From JBHEBG01 sp046557915 (lineage in GTDB: Bacteria > Bacteroidota > Bacteroidia > Flavobacteriales > Flavobacteriaceae), in contig NZ_JBHEBG010000006.1 in NCBI RefSeq assembly GCF_046557915.1, forward strand, positions 1 through 64,000: DNA of 64,000 nt. Reading direction: 5' to 3'. This document shows positions 9,020 through 17,366 of the stretch, in pieces. The translations under genes and the position numbers were made by a program. Numbering within the stretch: the first letter of the stretch is position 1; every line of letters begins with the position of its first letter. The notes under the pieces were generated by a model. That model saw only the letters and a list, made by a program, of their open reading frames with translations, did no database searches and had not been told where the DNA came from.

Positions 9020-9606
9020 AAAGGGTATTGGACATTATTTTCTCCGGAATAGGGTTGCTTGTACTCTCCCCAATTCTATTACTTGTATCTTTTTTAATTA
9101 AAGTAGGCTCCAAGGGACCAATTTTTTACAAACAGACAAGGGTAGGAAAAAATGGAAAGGATTTTAAAATTCTTAAGTTCCGAACCATGTACACGGGTTC
9201 CGATAAAAAAGGTTTGTTAACGGTAGGAGACCGGGATAATCGTGTTACCAAGATCGGTTATTATTTAAGAAAATATAAATTGGACGAACTACCTCAATTG
9301 TTCAACGTTTTTTTTGGGCAGATGAGCCTGGTAGGCCCTAGACCGGAAGTTAGGAAGTATGTAGATCTATATGCCGAAGCTTACCAAGAAGTACTCTCCG
9401 TAAAACCTGGTATTACAGACTACGCATCAATTCATTTTAGAAACGAGAATGAACTTTTAAAGGGAGCACAAGATCCGGAAAAAATGTACATTTCAGAAAT
9501 ATTGCCTTCTAAACTAAATCTCAACAAAAAGTATGTTCAAGAAAGAAGTCTTTTGAAGGACTTCGTAATAATCATGAATACCTTTAAGACCATCTTAAGG
9601 GATTAA
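9016..9606 (+). CDS. PglC-like initiating sugar-1-phosphate transferase
   Basis: This is a small monotopic phosphoglycosyl transferase of 196 aa, the minimal catalytic form. One re-entrant hydrophobic N-terminal helix (about 5-28) is followed by KILKFRTM (51-58), the catalytic Asp90-Glu91 dyad in KLDELPQL, and SLVGPRPE. It transfers a sugar phosphate from a UDP sugar to undecaprenyl phosphate and so starts the repeat unit at the inner membrane. It overlaps the aminotransferase gene by 4 bp. Together with the dehydratase and aminotransferase it specifies a bacillosamine-type or related 4-amino-4,6-dideoxy first sugar. It is the last gene of the module. Confidence 0.93.
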   Translation: MKRVLDIIFSGIGLLVLSPILLLVSFLIKVGSKGPIFYKQTRVGKNGKDFKILKFRTMYTGSDKKGLLTVGDRDNRVTKIGYYLRKYKLDELPQLFNVFFGQMSLVGPRPEVRKYVDLYAEAYQEVLSVKPGITDYASIHFRNENELLKGAQDPEKMYISEILPSKLNLNKKYVQERSLLKDFVIIMNTFKTILRD

Positions 9607-9756
9607 TGGACCATTAAAACCTTCATTGCGTAATTACCGTTTCCCTCTCATTTAACATTTTCTCATTTCCCGACCTGGCTACTCTGGTATAGGAACGTAA
9701 TTTTTACGGGGCCATGCGAAGGGATGTATCCCTTTTCGAAAACACCTAGCCAGAAT

Positions 9757-9912
9757 TCATATCAGCGCTCTCTTGATATCCTCTTTACTACAACTTATGT
9801 GGTAGGTGGCCAACACTTTTTTTTCGTTACCCTCAAAATTATAATGACATTCTAAATCTCTCCAACTCCAGTCCTTTAAAATAGAAAATCCGCCAAATCT
9901 TCGGGTACCCAT
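9757..9912 (-). pseudogene. Small protein-like frame of 51 codons, possible gene remnant
   Basis: On the minus strand, ATG at 9912-9910 opens 51 codons ending at TGA 9759-9757. The translation looks real rather than random: it contains RRFGGFSILKDWSWRDLECHY and then KKVLATYHISCSKEDIKRAL, with several Trp, His, Cys and Tyr and no low-complexity runs. The frame is open for only about 15 codons upstream before a TAA. It lies opposite to the flanking genes and has no partner nearby. I do not recognise it. It could be the C-terminal remnant of an older gene displaced by the glycosyltransferase module, or a small gene. Confidence 0.3.
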
Positions 9913-9973
9913 GAATGGGTTAATTAATCCTTGGATTTTTCGGAAATCTTAAAAAGTCTTAAAAAAAACTGTA

Positions 9974-10076
9974 TTTCATCGAATAAAGGCAAACTAAAAA
10001 TCCAAACAAGAAAAACCAAACGTAAGATAGTTTCAAGTTTAGTGTATTTCATCGAAAAAATGGTTGTTTTCATCGA
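9974..10076 (+). promoter_or_regulatory. Three TTTCATCGA direct repeats, two spaced by exactly 21 bp
   Basis: The 9-mer TTTCATCGA occurs at 9974-9982, 10047-10055 and 10068-10076 in the same orientation as the pectate lyase gene. The last two have a 12-bp gap (21-bp period, two helical turns) and end 79 bp before the start codon. A matching pair lies upstream of the galactose-oxidase-like gene (523-553), again in the direction of that gene. The 9 bp - 12 bp - 9 bp layout is that known for LytTR regulators. Which protein binds is unknown. Confidence 0.45.
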
Positions 10077-10155
10077 TTGCACTGAATTATTAAATATTTT
10101 TATAAAACCCAAAATTTGAAAAAATCAATTCGTCTTTTAAACACTTAGCCTAATT

Positions 10156-11664
10156 ATGAAAATCCCCATCCCCATTAGTATGAATGTGCTAGCATTTATT
10201 ATTGTCCTATGTTTTAATTTTTCCTGCAGCAAAGATTCCGACCTATTTAATGAATATGTTTCGGAAGAAGGAAAATCTGTGGAGCAACAAGATCGTGACC
10301 CTCAAAGTGATGATCCAACTAATCCACAACAAGAGGAAGAACCCATTGCCGCAGATGACTCTCCAATAGATAGTGAGCTAAAAGCTTTCCCCGGAGCGGA
10401 AGGTTTTGCCAGATACGCTACCGGTGGACGAGGTGGTACCGTTATAGAAGTTACCAATTTAAATGATAGCGGAAGTGGAAGTTTACGTTCAGCGATAAAC
10501 GCCAGTGGCCCAAGAACCGTTGTTTTTAAAGTAGCGGGTTATATCACTTTGAACAGCACCTTGGATATAGACAATGGTGACATCACTATCGCCGGGCAGA
10601 CTGCCCCAGGTGACGGAATTACCATAAGAAGGAGTAGTAGTATGGATCAGCCTGCTTTCTGGGTTACCTCCAATAACATAATCGTTCGCGGAATACGTGT
10701 GCGTTCTGGAAGAGGAAGAAGTGGAGAAACATCAGGAGATAATCTAACAATGACCTCTGGTAGCGATATTATTTTTGACCATTGTTCTTTTTCTTGGTCA
10801 ACAGATGAACTGGCAAACCCCGCTGGATCTTCCCGTATTACTTTTCAAAATTGTATTTTCTCTGAAGCCTTAATGGACGCATCCCATGGAGAAAGCGGAC
10901 ATAGTATGGGAATGCTCATTGGATATGGTTCTAGTGAAATAACTATATACAACTCTATATTTGCCCACAATAACCAAAGAAATCCGTTAATAGGTGGTGG
11001 TGGTAACACAGGTAGCAGTTTTGAAATTGTAAACAACGTTTACTATAACTACGGAGAGTTTGGAACAGTATTGGAAGAAGGTAATGACATTAGGGCCAAC
11101 CTAATCAATAACTATCATATTGCAGGCCCGGACACCAAGACCAACAGGTATCCTATACTAGTGGATAATAGCGCAAAAGTATATGTAAGAGGAAACATCA
11201 GTGATTTTAGACCTAGCAGTTCTGATGCAGAATGGGATGCCGTTGGGAATGCTTTGCAAGGCTCCGAAAAGATGTCTACAAATAGTCAAAAGGCAGATGC
11301 CTACGATTTCCCATTAATGTCTACTGCTACAAAAAGCAGTAGCACATTGTTGAAAGACGTAACCACAATAGCCGGTGCTTTCATTAGAGATGACGTTGAT
11401 AACCGTGTTATTAGTGAAATTTACAGTGGTTCTGGAAACATCATCGATGACCCAAGCCAAGTTGGTGGGTATCCTAATTTAAATTCTGGGACCCCCTATG
11501 TTGATTCTGATGGTGATGGAATTTCTGACTCTTGGGAAATATCTGCAAATCTAGACCCAAATAATTCTAGCGATGGTAACCAAGACCGCAATAATGATGG
11601 ATATACAAATTTGGAAGAGTTTTTACACAACTTGGCAGTACAGAAAACGAATAGTTCACTGTAA
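10156..11664 (+). CDS. Lipoprotein pectate lyase (PL1-like parallel beta-helix)
   Basis: This 502-aa secreted polysaccharide lyase has a hydrophobic signal ending FNFSC, with lipid Cys24 followed by SKDSDLF; acidic residues right after the Cys suggest surface exposure as known for Bacteroidetes lipoprotein export signals. A polar linker (about 35-75, rich in Gln, Pro and Asp) leads to the beta-helix domain starting FPGAEGFARYATGGRGG and continuing with NDSGSGSLRSAI and VFKVAGYI, typical of bacterial pectate lyases. The C-terminus (about 450-490) has two Ca-binding-like repeats (DSDGDGISDSWE, DRNNDGYTNLEE). It sits immediately before UDP-glucuronate 4-epimerase, so a polymer containing GalA made by this locus is a plausible substrate. 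Two 21-bp-spaced repeats lie upstream and a strong terminator downstream, so it is probably transcribed alone. Confidence 0.87.
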   Translation: MKIPIPISMNVLAFIIVLCFNFSCSKDSDLFNEYVSEEGKSVEQQDRDPQSDDPTNPQQEEEPIAADDSPIDSELKAFPGAEGFARYATGGRGGTVIEVTNLNDSGSGSLRSAINASGPRTVVFKVAGYITLNSTLDIDNGDITIAGQTAPGDGITIRRSSSMDQPAFWVTSNNIIVRGIRVRSGRGRSGETSGDNLTMTSGSDIIFDHCSFSWSTDELANPAGSSRITFQNCIFSEALMDASHGESGHSMGMLIGYGSSEITIYNSIFAHNNQRNPLIGGGGNTGSSFEIVNNVYYNYGEFGTVLEEGNDIRANLINNYHIAGPDTKTNRYPILVDNSAKVYVRGNISDFRPSSSDAEWDAVGNALQGSEKMSTNSQKADAYDFPLMSTATKSSSTLLKDVTTIAGAFIRDDVDNRVISEIYSGSGNIIDDPSQVGGYPNLNSGTPYVDSDGDGISDSWEISANLDPNNSSDGNQDRNNDGYTNLEEFLHNLAVQKTNSSL

Positions 11665-11728
11665 AAAATAAGATAACTTCTTATAAAGTAATTTTCACAA
11701 GAACCAAATCTTAAGTCTCTTATAAATT

Positions 11729-11769
11729 CAGCGCCCTGCTCCAATTGGAGCAGGGCGCTGATTATTTTT
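11729..11769 (+). terminator. Strong intrinsic terminator after the pectate lyase
   Basis: A perfect 14-bp GC-rich stem (CAGCGCCCTGCTCC, 11729-11742) with loop AATT (11743-11746) and its complement (11747-11760) is followed by ATTATTTTT. It lies 65 bp after the pectate lyase stop codon and isolates that gene from the nucleotide-sugar operon. Confidence 0.88.
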
Positions 11770-11945
11770 ACCTCGGCTATTTCTCGATTATTGCTGTTAC
11801 CATTTTTTTCATCTTTAGTCCAATAGATATAAGCCCTACATTTTTATTTAAACGACACAATCGTCCCTTTTACCAAATTTTCCCAAAAAAAAGGAATTAA
11901 CCAAAATGCAATTATGATATTTGCACTCCAAATAATACATCTATT

Positions 11946-12977
11946 ATGAAAGTATTGGTAACAGGTGCTGCCGGCTTTATTGGGTTCTATGTGGCGAAGA
12001 AACTCATACATAATGGCCATAACGTCGTTGGCTTGGACAACATTAACGACTATTATGATCCAAATCTTAAATTTGATCGCTTGGCCAAATTGGGCATTTC
12101 CAAAGAAAAAGCGGAAATATATAACACAATTTCTGAAAGTACCATCTTTCCCAATTCTTTTAAATTTATTAGATCACCGCTAGAAGATCGGGAGGCGTTG
12201 CCCCAACTTTTTAAGACAGAAAAATTTGATGTAGTATGTAATCTGGCAGCCCAGGCCGGGGTAAGATACAGCCTGGAAAACCCAGAAGCTTATATAGACA
12301 GTAATGTTGTGGGGTTCTTAAATATTCTGGAATGCTGCAGGAATTATGACATTAAACATTTGGTGTACGCCAGTAGTTCCAGTGTTTATGGATTGAACGA
12401 AAAAATACCCTTTGAAACAACAGATACCGTGGATCATCCAGTTAGCCTGTACGCAGCTACCAAAAAAAGTAATGAGTTAATGGCACATACTTACAGCCAC
12501 CTCTATGGTTTCCCTACAACGGGGCTTAGGTTTTTTACAGTCTATGGCCCATGGGGAAGACCGGATATGGCCATGTTCCTATTTACCGATGCCATGGTCA
12601 AAGGCAATCCTATCAAAGTCTTCAACAATGGCAAAATGGAAAGGGATTTTACCTATATCGACGATATAACGGAAGGTGTTGTAAGAATCTTGGAAGGAGA
12701 ACGGGGCCAAGACGAAAAAAATAAGGCAAAATATAGCATTTATAATATAGGTAATAACAACTCTGTAAAACTTTTAGATTTTATAGATGCCATAGAGCAA
12801 AATTTGGGAATAACCGCTAAACGGGAATTGTTGCCAATGCAACCTGGAGATGTGGAAAGGACCTGGGCAAACGTGGACGACCTTATAAAAGATTACGATT
12901 ACCGGCCCAATACGCCTATAAAAAAAGGAGTTTCGGAATTTATTGATTGGTACAAAGACTACTATAATATAAGCTAA
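11946..12977 (+). CDS. UDP-glucuronate 4-epimerase (extended SDR)
   Basis: This 343-aa NAD-dependent extended SDR interconverts UDP-GlcA and UDP-GalA. The NAD motif GAAGFIG is at 7-13. The family hallmark NINDYYDPNLKFDRL (33-46) is the insert typical of UDP-GlcA epimerases, and the active site has Tyr169 and Lys173 (SLYAATKK). GRPDMAMFLFTDA is likewise characteristic of this subfamily. It uses the product of the Ugd encoded at 16031. A -7-like element (ATATTTGC, around 11917) lies just upstream of the start; a promoter is expected after the strong terminator. Assignment is good, though UDP-glucose or UDP-GlcNAc epimerase activity cannot be excluded from sequence alone. Confidence 0.88.
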   Translation: MKVLVTGAAGFIGFYVAKKLIHNGHNVVGLDNINDYYDPNLKFDRLAKLGISKEKAEIYNTISESTIFPNSFKFIRSPLEDREALPQLFKTEKFDVVCNLAAQAGVRYSLENPEAYIDSNVVGFLNILECCRNYDIKHLVYASSSSVYGLNEKIPFETTDTVDHPVSLYAATKKSNELMAHTYSHLYGFPTTGLRFFTVYGPWGRPDMAMFLFTDAMVKGNPIKVFNNGKMERDFTYIDDITEGVVRILEGERGQDEKNKAKYSIYNIGNNNSVKLLDFIDAIEQNLGITAKRELLPMQPGDVERTWANVDDLIKDYDYRPNTPIKKGVSEFIDWYKDYYNIS

Positions 12978-13192
12978 ATTGTGTTTTACAGCCTGAAAAA
13001 GTAAAACTAAATACGCCATATTTAGTGCATAAAACCATGTATTTTGTCTATTTGTCCAATTTTTACGTTGTTCCCAGTTTTTAATCTACGAAGAAAAAAG
13101 AATTCTGTTAATTTGTTCATATATAAGCATATTGGTGTTTTTAATCTAATCCAAAAGATAATCTTCAATACAACATCACCTTAAAACCCCAC

Positions 13193-14854
13193 ATGAAAAA
13201 AGAAAAACTGCGCATTGGCCTGTTAGTGGACGATCTTACCATACCATGTTGGGCATATTTGATGCTCGATAGAATAATTAAATCCGACTACGCCGAAATT
13301 AGTTTGGTAGTTAGAAAAGTTCAATCTACACAGCAAAAGGCACCATTCTTGAAACGTTTTTTTAAAGAATGGAAAGGAATCCTGTTTAAACTGTACATGC
13401 GATTTGATCTACAACGATATGCGCTCCACCCTGATGCCTTTAAAAATAGAAACTTTAAGGATTTGGTTCCGGGTCCGGAAATGGTTGTTAGCACTTTGGA
13501 GTCTAACGGAGAGGAGCAATTGAACTCCGATGATATTGAAAAAATAAAATCGCATCATATAGACGTATTACTCAAATTGGGTTTTGGAACACTCGCAGGT
13601 GACGTCCTAAATAGTGCCAAACACGGTGTCTGGTCTTATTATTATGGTGACTATGATGTAAATAGAGGTGGACTTCCCGGAGTATGGGAATTTTTGGAGT
13701 ATTGGGATGAAACCGGGGTAACCCTACAGATCCTTACCAATGACAAGGAAGGAGATCTTCAGTTGGCCAAATCTTATTCATGTACCGATAAATATGGTAT
13801 TCATAGAAACCGTAATAACTATTATTGGAAGGCACTTTCATTAATTCCCAGAAAACTGGAGGAAATGCATCGTTTGGGTGCCGATGTTTTTTTTGAAAAA
13901 GTAAATGCCGTAAACGCAACGCCATTTTTCTATTACAATAGGCTTTATGCAGGGCCCAGAAACTGGGAATTGCTCAAAATTCTTTGGGGTAATTTTTGGA
14001 CTCGGGTCAAACTTAAGGTCAGTGGTTTGTTTAACTTTCAGCAATGGATTCTACTTTTCGCCATAAACAGTGAACATAAAATTTCCAAATCGTTCGTTAA
14101 ATTCACCAGAATTTTACCTCCAAAAGACAGGTTCTGGGCAGATCCTTTCGTTTGGTTTAAGGACGGTAAGTATTATATCTTTCTTGAAGAATTGATATAC
14201 AAAAATAACAGAGGGACCATTTCCGTAATAGAAATGGATGAAGACGGGAAATATGGCCCTGCACAGTCGGTTCTGGAAAAAGACTACCACCTGTCCTACC
14301 CCTTTTTATTAGAAGATGAAGGAGAACTTTATATGCTCCCGGAAACAAAACAAAACGGAACAATTGAACTCTACAAATGTATAGATTTCCCCCTGAAATG
14401 GGAACTTCAAGAAATTGTAATGGACAATATAAAGGCTGTTGACGCCACAATATTTAAACATGATGGCAAGTATTGGATGTTCGTTAATATACAAGAAAAC
14501 CCAGGCGCATCTACTTGGGACGAACTTTTTCTTTTTCACTCGGACAGTTTGTTAAATGGAAATTGGGTTTCGCATCCGACCAATCCGATTGTTTCGGACG
14601 TAAAATATGCCAGACCTGCCGGAAATATCTTTGAACACAACGGTAAAATATTCAGACCTGCACAAAACTGTTCCAAACATTATGGATACGGAATGCAGTT
14701 GAGGGAAATAGTAACGCTCAACGAATCGGAATATAAAGAAAGACAGGTACAATCTATTTTCCCCAATTGGGAAAAAGATCTAGTTTCAACCCACACCCTA
14801 AACCATAAAGGCAAACTAACGGTAATTGATGCGGTTATCAAACGACGTAAATAA
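13193..14854 (+). CDS. Formyltransferase-like / beta-propeller fusion protein
   Basis: This 553-aa cytoplasmic protein has two domains. Residues 1 to about 205 resemble the formyltransferase fold: a Rossmann start RIGLLVDDLTIPCW, DVLLKLGFGTLAGDVLN, then GVWSYYYGDYDVNRGG and TGVTLQIL. Residues about 305-550 form a GH43/GINT1-like five-bladed propeller beginning DRFWADPFVW and YYIFLEE. Where methionyl-tRNA formyltransferase has Asn-Ile-His, this protein has Ser148-Tyr149-Tyr150, so ordinary formyl transfer is uncertain. Such fusions are known only as uncharacterised proteins, and the propeller resembles the N-terminal domain of plant GINT1. A sugar N-formylation or related acyl-transfer role in this polysaccharide locus is an inference. 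It is isolated by 170-215 bp on each side. Confidence 0.6.
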   Translation: MKKEKLRIGLLVDDLTIPCWAYLMLDRIIKSDYAEISLVVRKVQSTQQKAPFLKRFFKEWKGILFKLYMRFDLQRYALHPDAFKNRNFKDLVPGPEMVVSTLESNGEEQLNSDDIEKIKSHHIDVLLKLGFGTLAGDVLNSAKHGVWSYYYGDYDVNRGGLPGVWEFLEYWDETGVTLQILTNDKEGDLQLAKSYSCTDKYGIHRNRNNYYWKALSLIPRKLEEMHRLGADVFFEKVNAVNATPFFYYNRLYAGPRNWELLKILWGNFWTRVKLKVSGLFNFQQWILLFAINSEHKISKSFVKFTRILPPKDRFWADPFVWFKDGKYYIFLEELIYKNNRGTISVIEMDEDGKYGPAQSVLEKDYHLSYPFLLEDEGELYMLPETKQNGTIELYKCIDFPLKWELQEIVMDNIKAVDATIFKHDGKYWMFVNIQENPGASTWDELFLFHSDSLLNGNWVSHPTNPIVSDVKYARPAGNIFEHNGKIFRPAQNCSKHYGYGMQLREIVTLNESEYKERQVQSIFPNWEKDLVSTHTLNHKGKLTVIDAVIKRRK

Positions 14855-15024
14855 AATGTACAAAAAACACCTCGCAATCAAGCTAGTAAGCGTTTAATTA
14901 CTCTAAATCAACACCAATTAAATATTAAGGATGGGTTTTATCGGATTTAATTATCTTTTAAAATAATATATAAACAGTTTATGCTTCTTTTGTTCATCTT
15001 TGCAACTTCAATACTAAAAACAAA

Positions 15025-16023
15025 ATGAATTCGACCAGTTTTGACCTTGATCCATCTTATCATATATTAGTAACCGGTGGTGCCGGATTTATTGGCTCCA
15101 ATTTATGCGAATTTCTTCTGAATAACGGTAATTCTGTAACTTGTTTGGACAATTTTGCAACAGGAAAGCGCGAGAACATTGCTCCTTTGTCTTCCAATTC
15201 TCGATTTTCCCTTATTGAAGGAGATATCAGAGATTTGGATACCTGTCAGCAAGCATGTAAGGATGTAGACTATGTACTACATCAAGCCGCTCTAGGGTCA
15301 GTTCCAAGATCCATAAATGATCCTATAACCAGTAATGATGTAAATGTATCTGGCTTTCTTAATATGCTTGTAGCTGCAAGAGATGCCAAGGTAAAACGTT
15401 TTGTATATGCAGCCAGTTCCTCTACCTATGGTGATTCTAAGAATATGCCTAAAATAGAAGACATTATAGGAAAACCGTTATCGCCCTATGCCATAACCAA
15501 ATATGTCAATGAACTTTACGCAGATATCTTTAATAACACCTACGGCTTGGAAACAGTGGGCCTACGCTATTTCAATGTCTTTGGAAGAAAACAAGACCCC
15601 AATGGTGCCTATGCCGCCGTTATTCCGAAATTTGTATTGCAATTAATGGAGCATACCTCTCCGGTAATCAATGGAGATGGTAGTTTCTCCAGAGATTTTA
15701 CATACATTGACAACGTTATCCAAATGAATATCAAAGCGATTGTAACGGATAATAAAGAGGCCGTAAATACCGTTTACAATGTGGCCTTTGGAGAGCGCAC
15801 CGATTTAAACCAACTAGTTGCCCTATTGAAGGAGTTTCTTAGCGAATTTGATGCCAAAATAGCCGATGTGAATGCCAAATATGGGCCAACTAGACAAGGG
15901 GATGTACCGCACTCCCTTGCATCCATAGATAAGGCAAAAAAATTATTAGGGTACGACCCACAATTTGATATACAAAAAGGATTAAAGCAAGCAGTACGGT
16001 GGTACTGGGAAAATTTAAAATAA
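15025..16023 (+). CDS. UDP-GlcNAc(A) 4-epimerase, WbpP/TviC-like
   Basis: This 332-aa extended SDR has the NAD motif GGAGFIG at 18-24 and catalytic Tyr155-x3-Lys159 (SPYAITKY). The text NFATGKRENI, HQAALGSVPRSINDP and NVFGRKQDPNGAYAAVIPKF is typical of WbpP/TviC epimerases acting on N-acetylated substrates. With the TviB-like dehydrogenase (17367) it would give UDP-GalNAcA. It is followed after 7 bp by ugd, making a three-gene nucleotide-sugar operon. A -7-like CATCTTTG (14995-15002, one mismatch) ends 22 bp before the start codon and may drive the operon. Confidence 0.88.
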   Translation: MNSTSFDLDPSYHILVTGGAGFIGSNLCEFLLNNGNSVTCLDNFATGKRENIAPLSSNSRFSLIEGDIRDLDTCQQACKDVDYVLHQAALGSVPRSINDPITSNDVNVSGFLNMLVAARDAKVKRFVYAASSSTYGDSKNMPKIEDIIGKPLSPYAITKYVNELYADIFNNTYGLETVGLRYFNVFGRKQDPNGAYAAVIPKFVLQLMEHTSPVINGDGSFSRDFTYIDNVIQMNIKAIVTDNKEAVNTVYNVAFGERTDLNQLVALLKEFLSEFDAKIADVNAKYGPTRQGDVPHSLASIDKAKKLLGYDPQFDIQKGLKQAVRWYWENLK

Positions 16024-16030
16024 GCCAAAT

Positions 16031-17359
16031 ATGAATTTAACTGTTATTGGTACGGGCTACGTAGGACTCGTAAGCGGTACTTGTTTTGCCGAGATGGGAA
16101 ACACGGTATGCTGTATCGATGTAGATGAGAAAAAAATAGCGAACCTAAAAAATGGTGTTATTCCTATATACGAACCAGGGTTGGAAGCCATGGTAAAACG
16201 TAATGTTGATAATAAAACCATTGCCTTTAGTACTAGCCTTAAAAGTAATTTAGAAAAATGCGATATCGCTTTTATTGCTGTGGGTACTCCTATGGGGGAT
16301 GATGGATCGGCAGATCTGCAATACGTATTGCAAGTTGCCAAGGAAATAGGGCAAAATATGAAACATCCGCTTATAATCGTTGATAAATCCACGGTGCCCG
16401 TTGGAACGGCAGACAAGGTTCAGGCAACCATTCAGGAAGAACTGGACAAACGTAAAGTAGCCATAGATTTTAGTGTTGTTTCCAATCCGGAATTTTTGAA
16501 GGAAGGAGATGCCATAAACGACTTTATGAAACCAGATAGGGTTGTCATTGGATCCGATAATGAGGAAGCTACAGAAAAGATGAGAGCCTTATACGCCCCT
16601 TTTTTTAGGAGTAGTATGGACAGACTGATTACCATGGATGTTAGGTCGGCTGAAATGACCAAGTACGTAGCTAATGCTATGTTGGCCACCAAAATTTCAT
16701 TCATGAACGAAATTGCGAATATTTGCGAATTGGTAGGTGCCGATGTAAACAAGGTGAGAATAGGAATTGGTTCTGATAGCAGAATTGGATACAGTTTTAT
16801 TTACCCAGGCAGTGGCTATGGTGGTTCTTGTTTCCCAAAAGACGTGAAAGCCCTAAAGAAAACCGCAGAAGAACATGGCTACACCGCCAATTTGATAACA
16901 TCGGTAGAAGATGTAAATGACAGACAGAAATTGGTAATCGCCAATAAGGTAATAAATCGGTTTGGAGATGATTTAACAGGAAAGACATTTGCCATTTGGG
17001 GGCTTGCCTTTAAGCCCGAAACAGACGATATGAGAGAGGCCCCGGCCATATATGTTATTAAGGAACTGGCAAAAAGAGGTGCAAAGATAAATGCCTATGA
17101 CCCAAAGGCAATGGATGAAGCCCAACACTTCTATTTAAAAGATGTTGAAGGAGTAAGCTATTTTAATTCAAAATATGAAACACTCCAAAACGCGGATGCC
17201 ATGATCTTACTTACAGAATGGAAAGAATTTAGATCCCCTGATTTTGAAGAGTTAAAGGTTCAGCTGAATCAGCCCATAGTTTTTGATGGACGTAATCAAT
17301 ATAATGATAAGTCTATGGCAAAAAGAGGATTTGAATATTTCCAAATAGGAAAAAAGTAA
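16031..17359 (+). CDS. ugd: UDP-glucose 6-dehydrogenase
   Basis: This 442-aa enzyme oxidises UDP-glucose twice to UDP-glucuronate with NAD+. It has an N-terminal GTGYVG nucleotide fold (7-12), TVPVGT (121-126), and the catalytic Cys267 in YGGSCFPKD. The C-terminal domain includes KTFAIWGLAFKPETDDMREAP. Length and motifs are normal for the Ugd family. Its product feeds the UDP-GlcA 4-epimerase at 11946. It lies 7 bp from each neighbouring gene. Confidence 0.95.
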   Translation: MNLTVIGTGYVGLVSGTCFAEMGNTVCCIDVDEKKIANLKNGVIPIYEPGLEAMVKRNVDNKTIAFSTSLKSNLEKCDIAFIAVGTPMGDDGSADLQYVLQVAKEIGQNMKHPLIIVDKSTVPVGTADKVQATIQEELDKRKVAIDFSVVSNPEFLKEGDAINDFMKPDRVVIGSDNEEATEKMRALYAPFFRSSMDRLITMDVRSAEMTKYVANAMLATKISFMNEIANICELVGADVNKVRIGIGSDSRIGYSFIYPGSGYGGSCFPKDVKALKKTAEEHGYTANLITSVEDVNDRQKLVIANKVINRFGDDLTGKTFAIWGLAFKPETDDMREAPAIYVIKELAKRGAKINAYDPKAMDEAQHFYLKDVEGVSYFNSKYETLQNADAMILLTEWKEFRSPDFEELKVQLNQPIVFDGRNQYNDKSMAKRGFEYFQIGKK

Positions 17360-17366
17360 TATATAA

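Larger units (their letters stand above)
9607..10155. other. Intergenic region between PglC-like gene and pectate lyase
   Basis: The region contains a weak hairpin at 9717-9738 (CGAAGGGAT facing ATCCCTTTTCG), a minus-strand protein-like small frame at 9757-9912, and three copies of TTTCATCGA (9974, 10047 and 10068), each listed or discussed separately. Two further overlapping open frames at 9924-10119 are AT-rich, antisense to one another and not protein-like. No standard -33/-7 promoter pair was found before the pectate lyase. Confidence 0.5.

Noticed and set aside
9717..9738. Hairpin after the PglC-like gene as terminator
   Set aside because: The stem has an internal mismatch and only four Ts inside the arm; too weak to annotate as a terminator.
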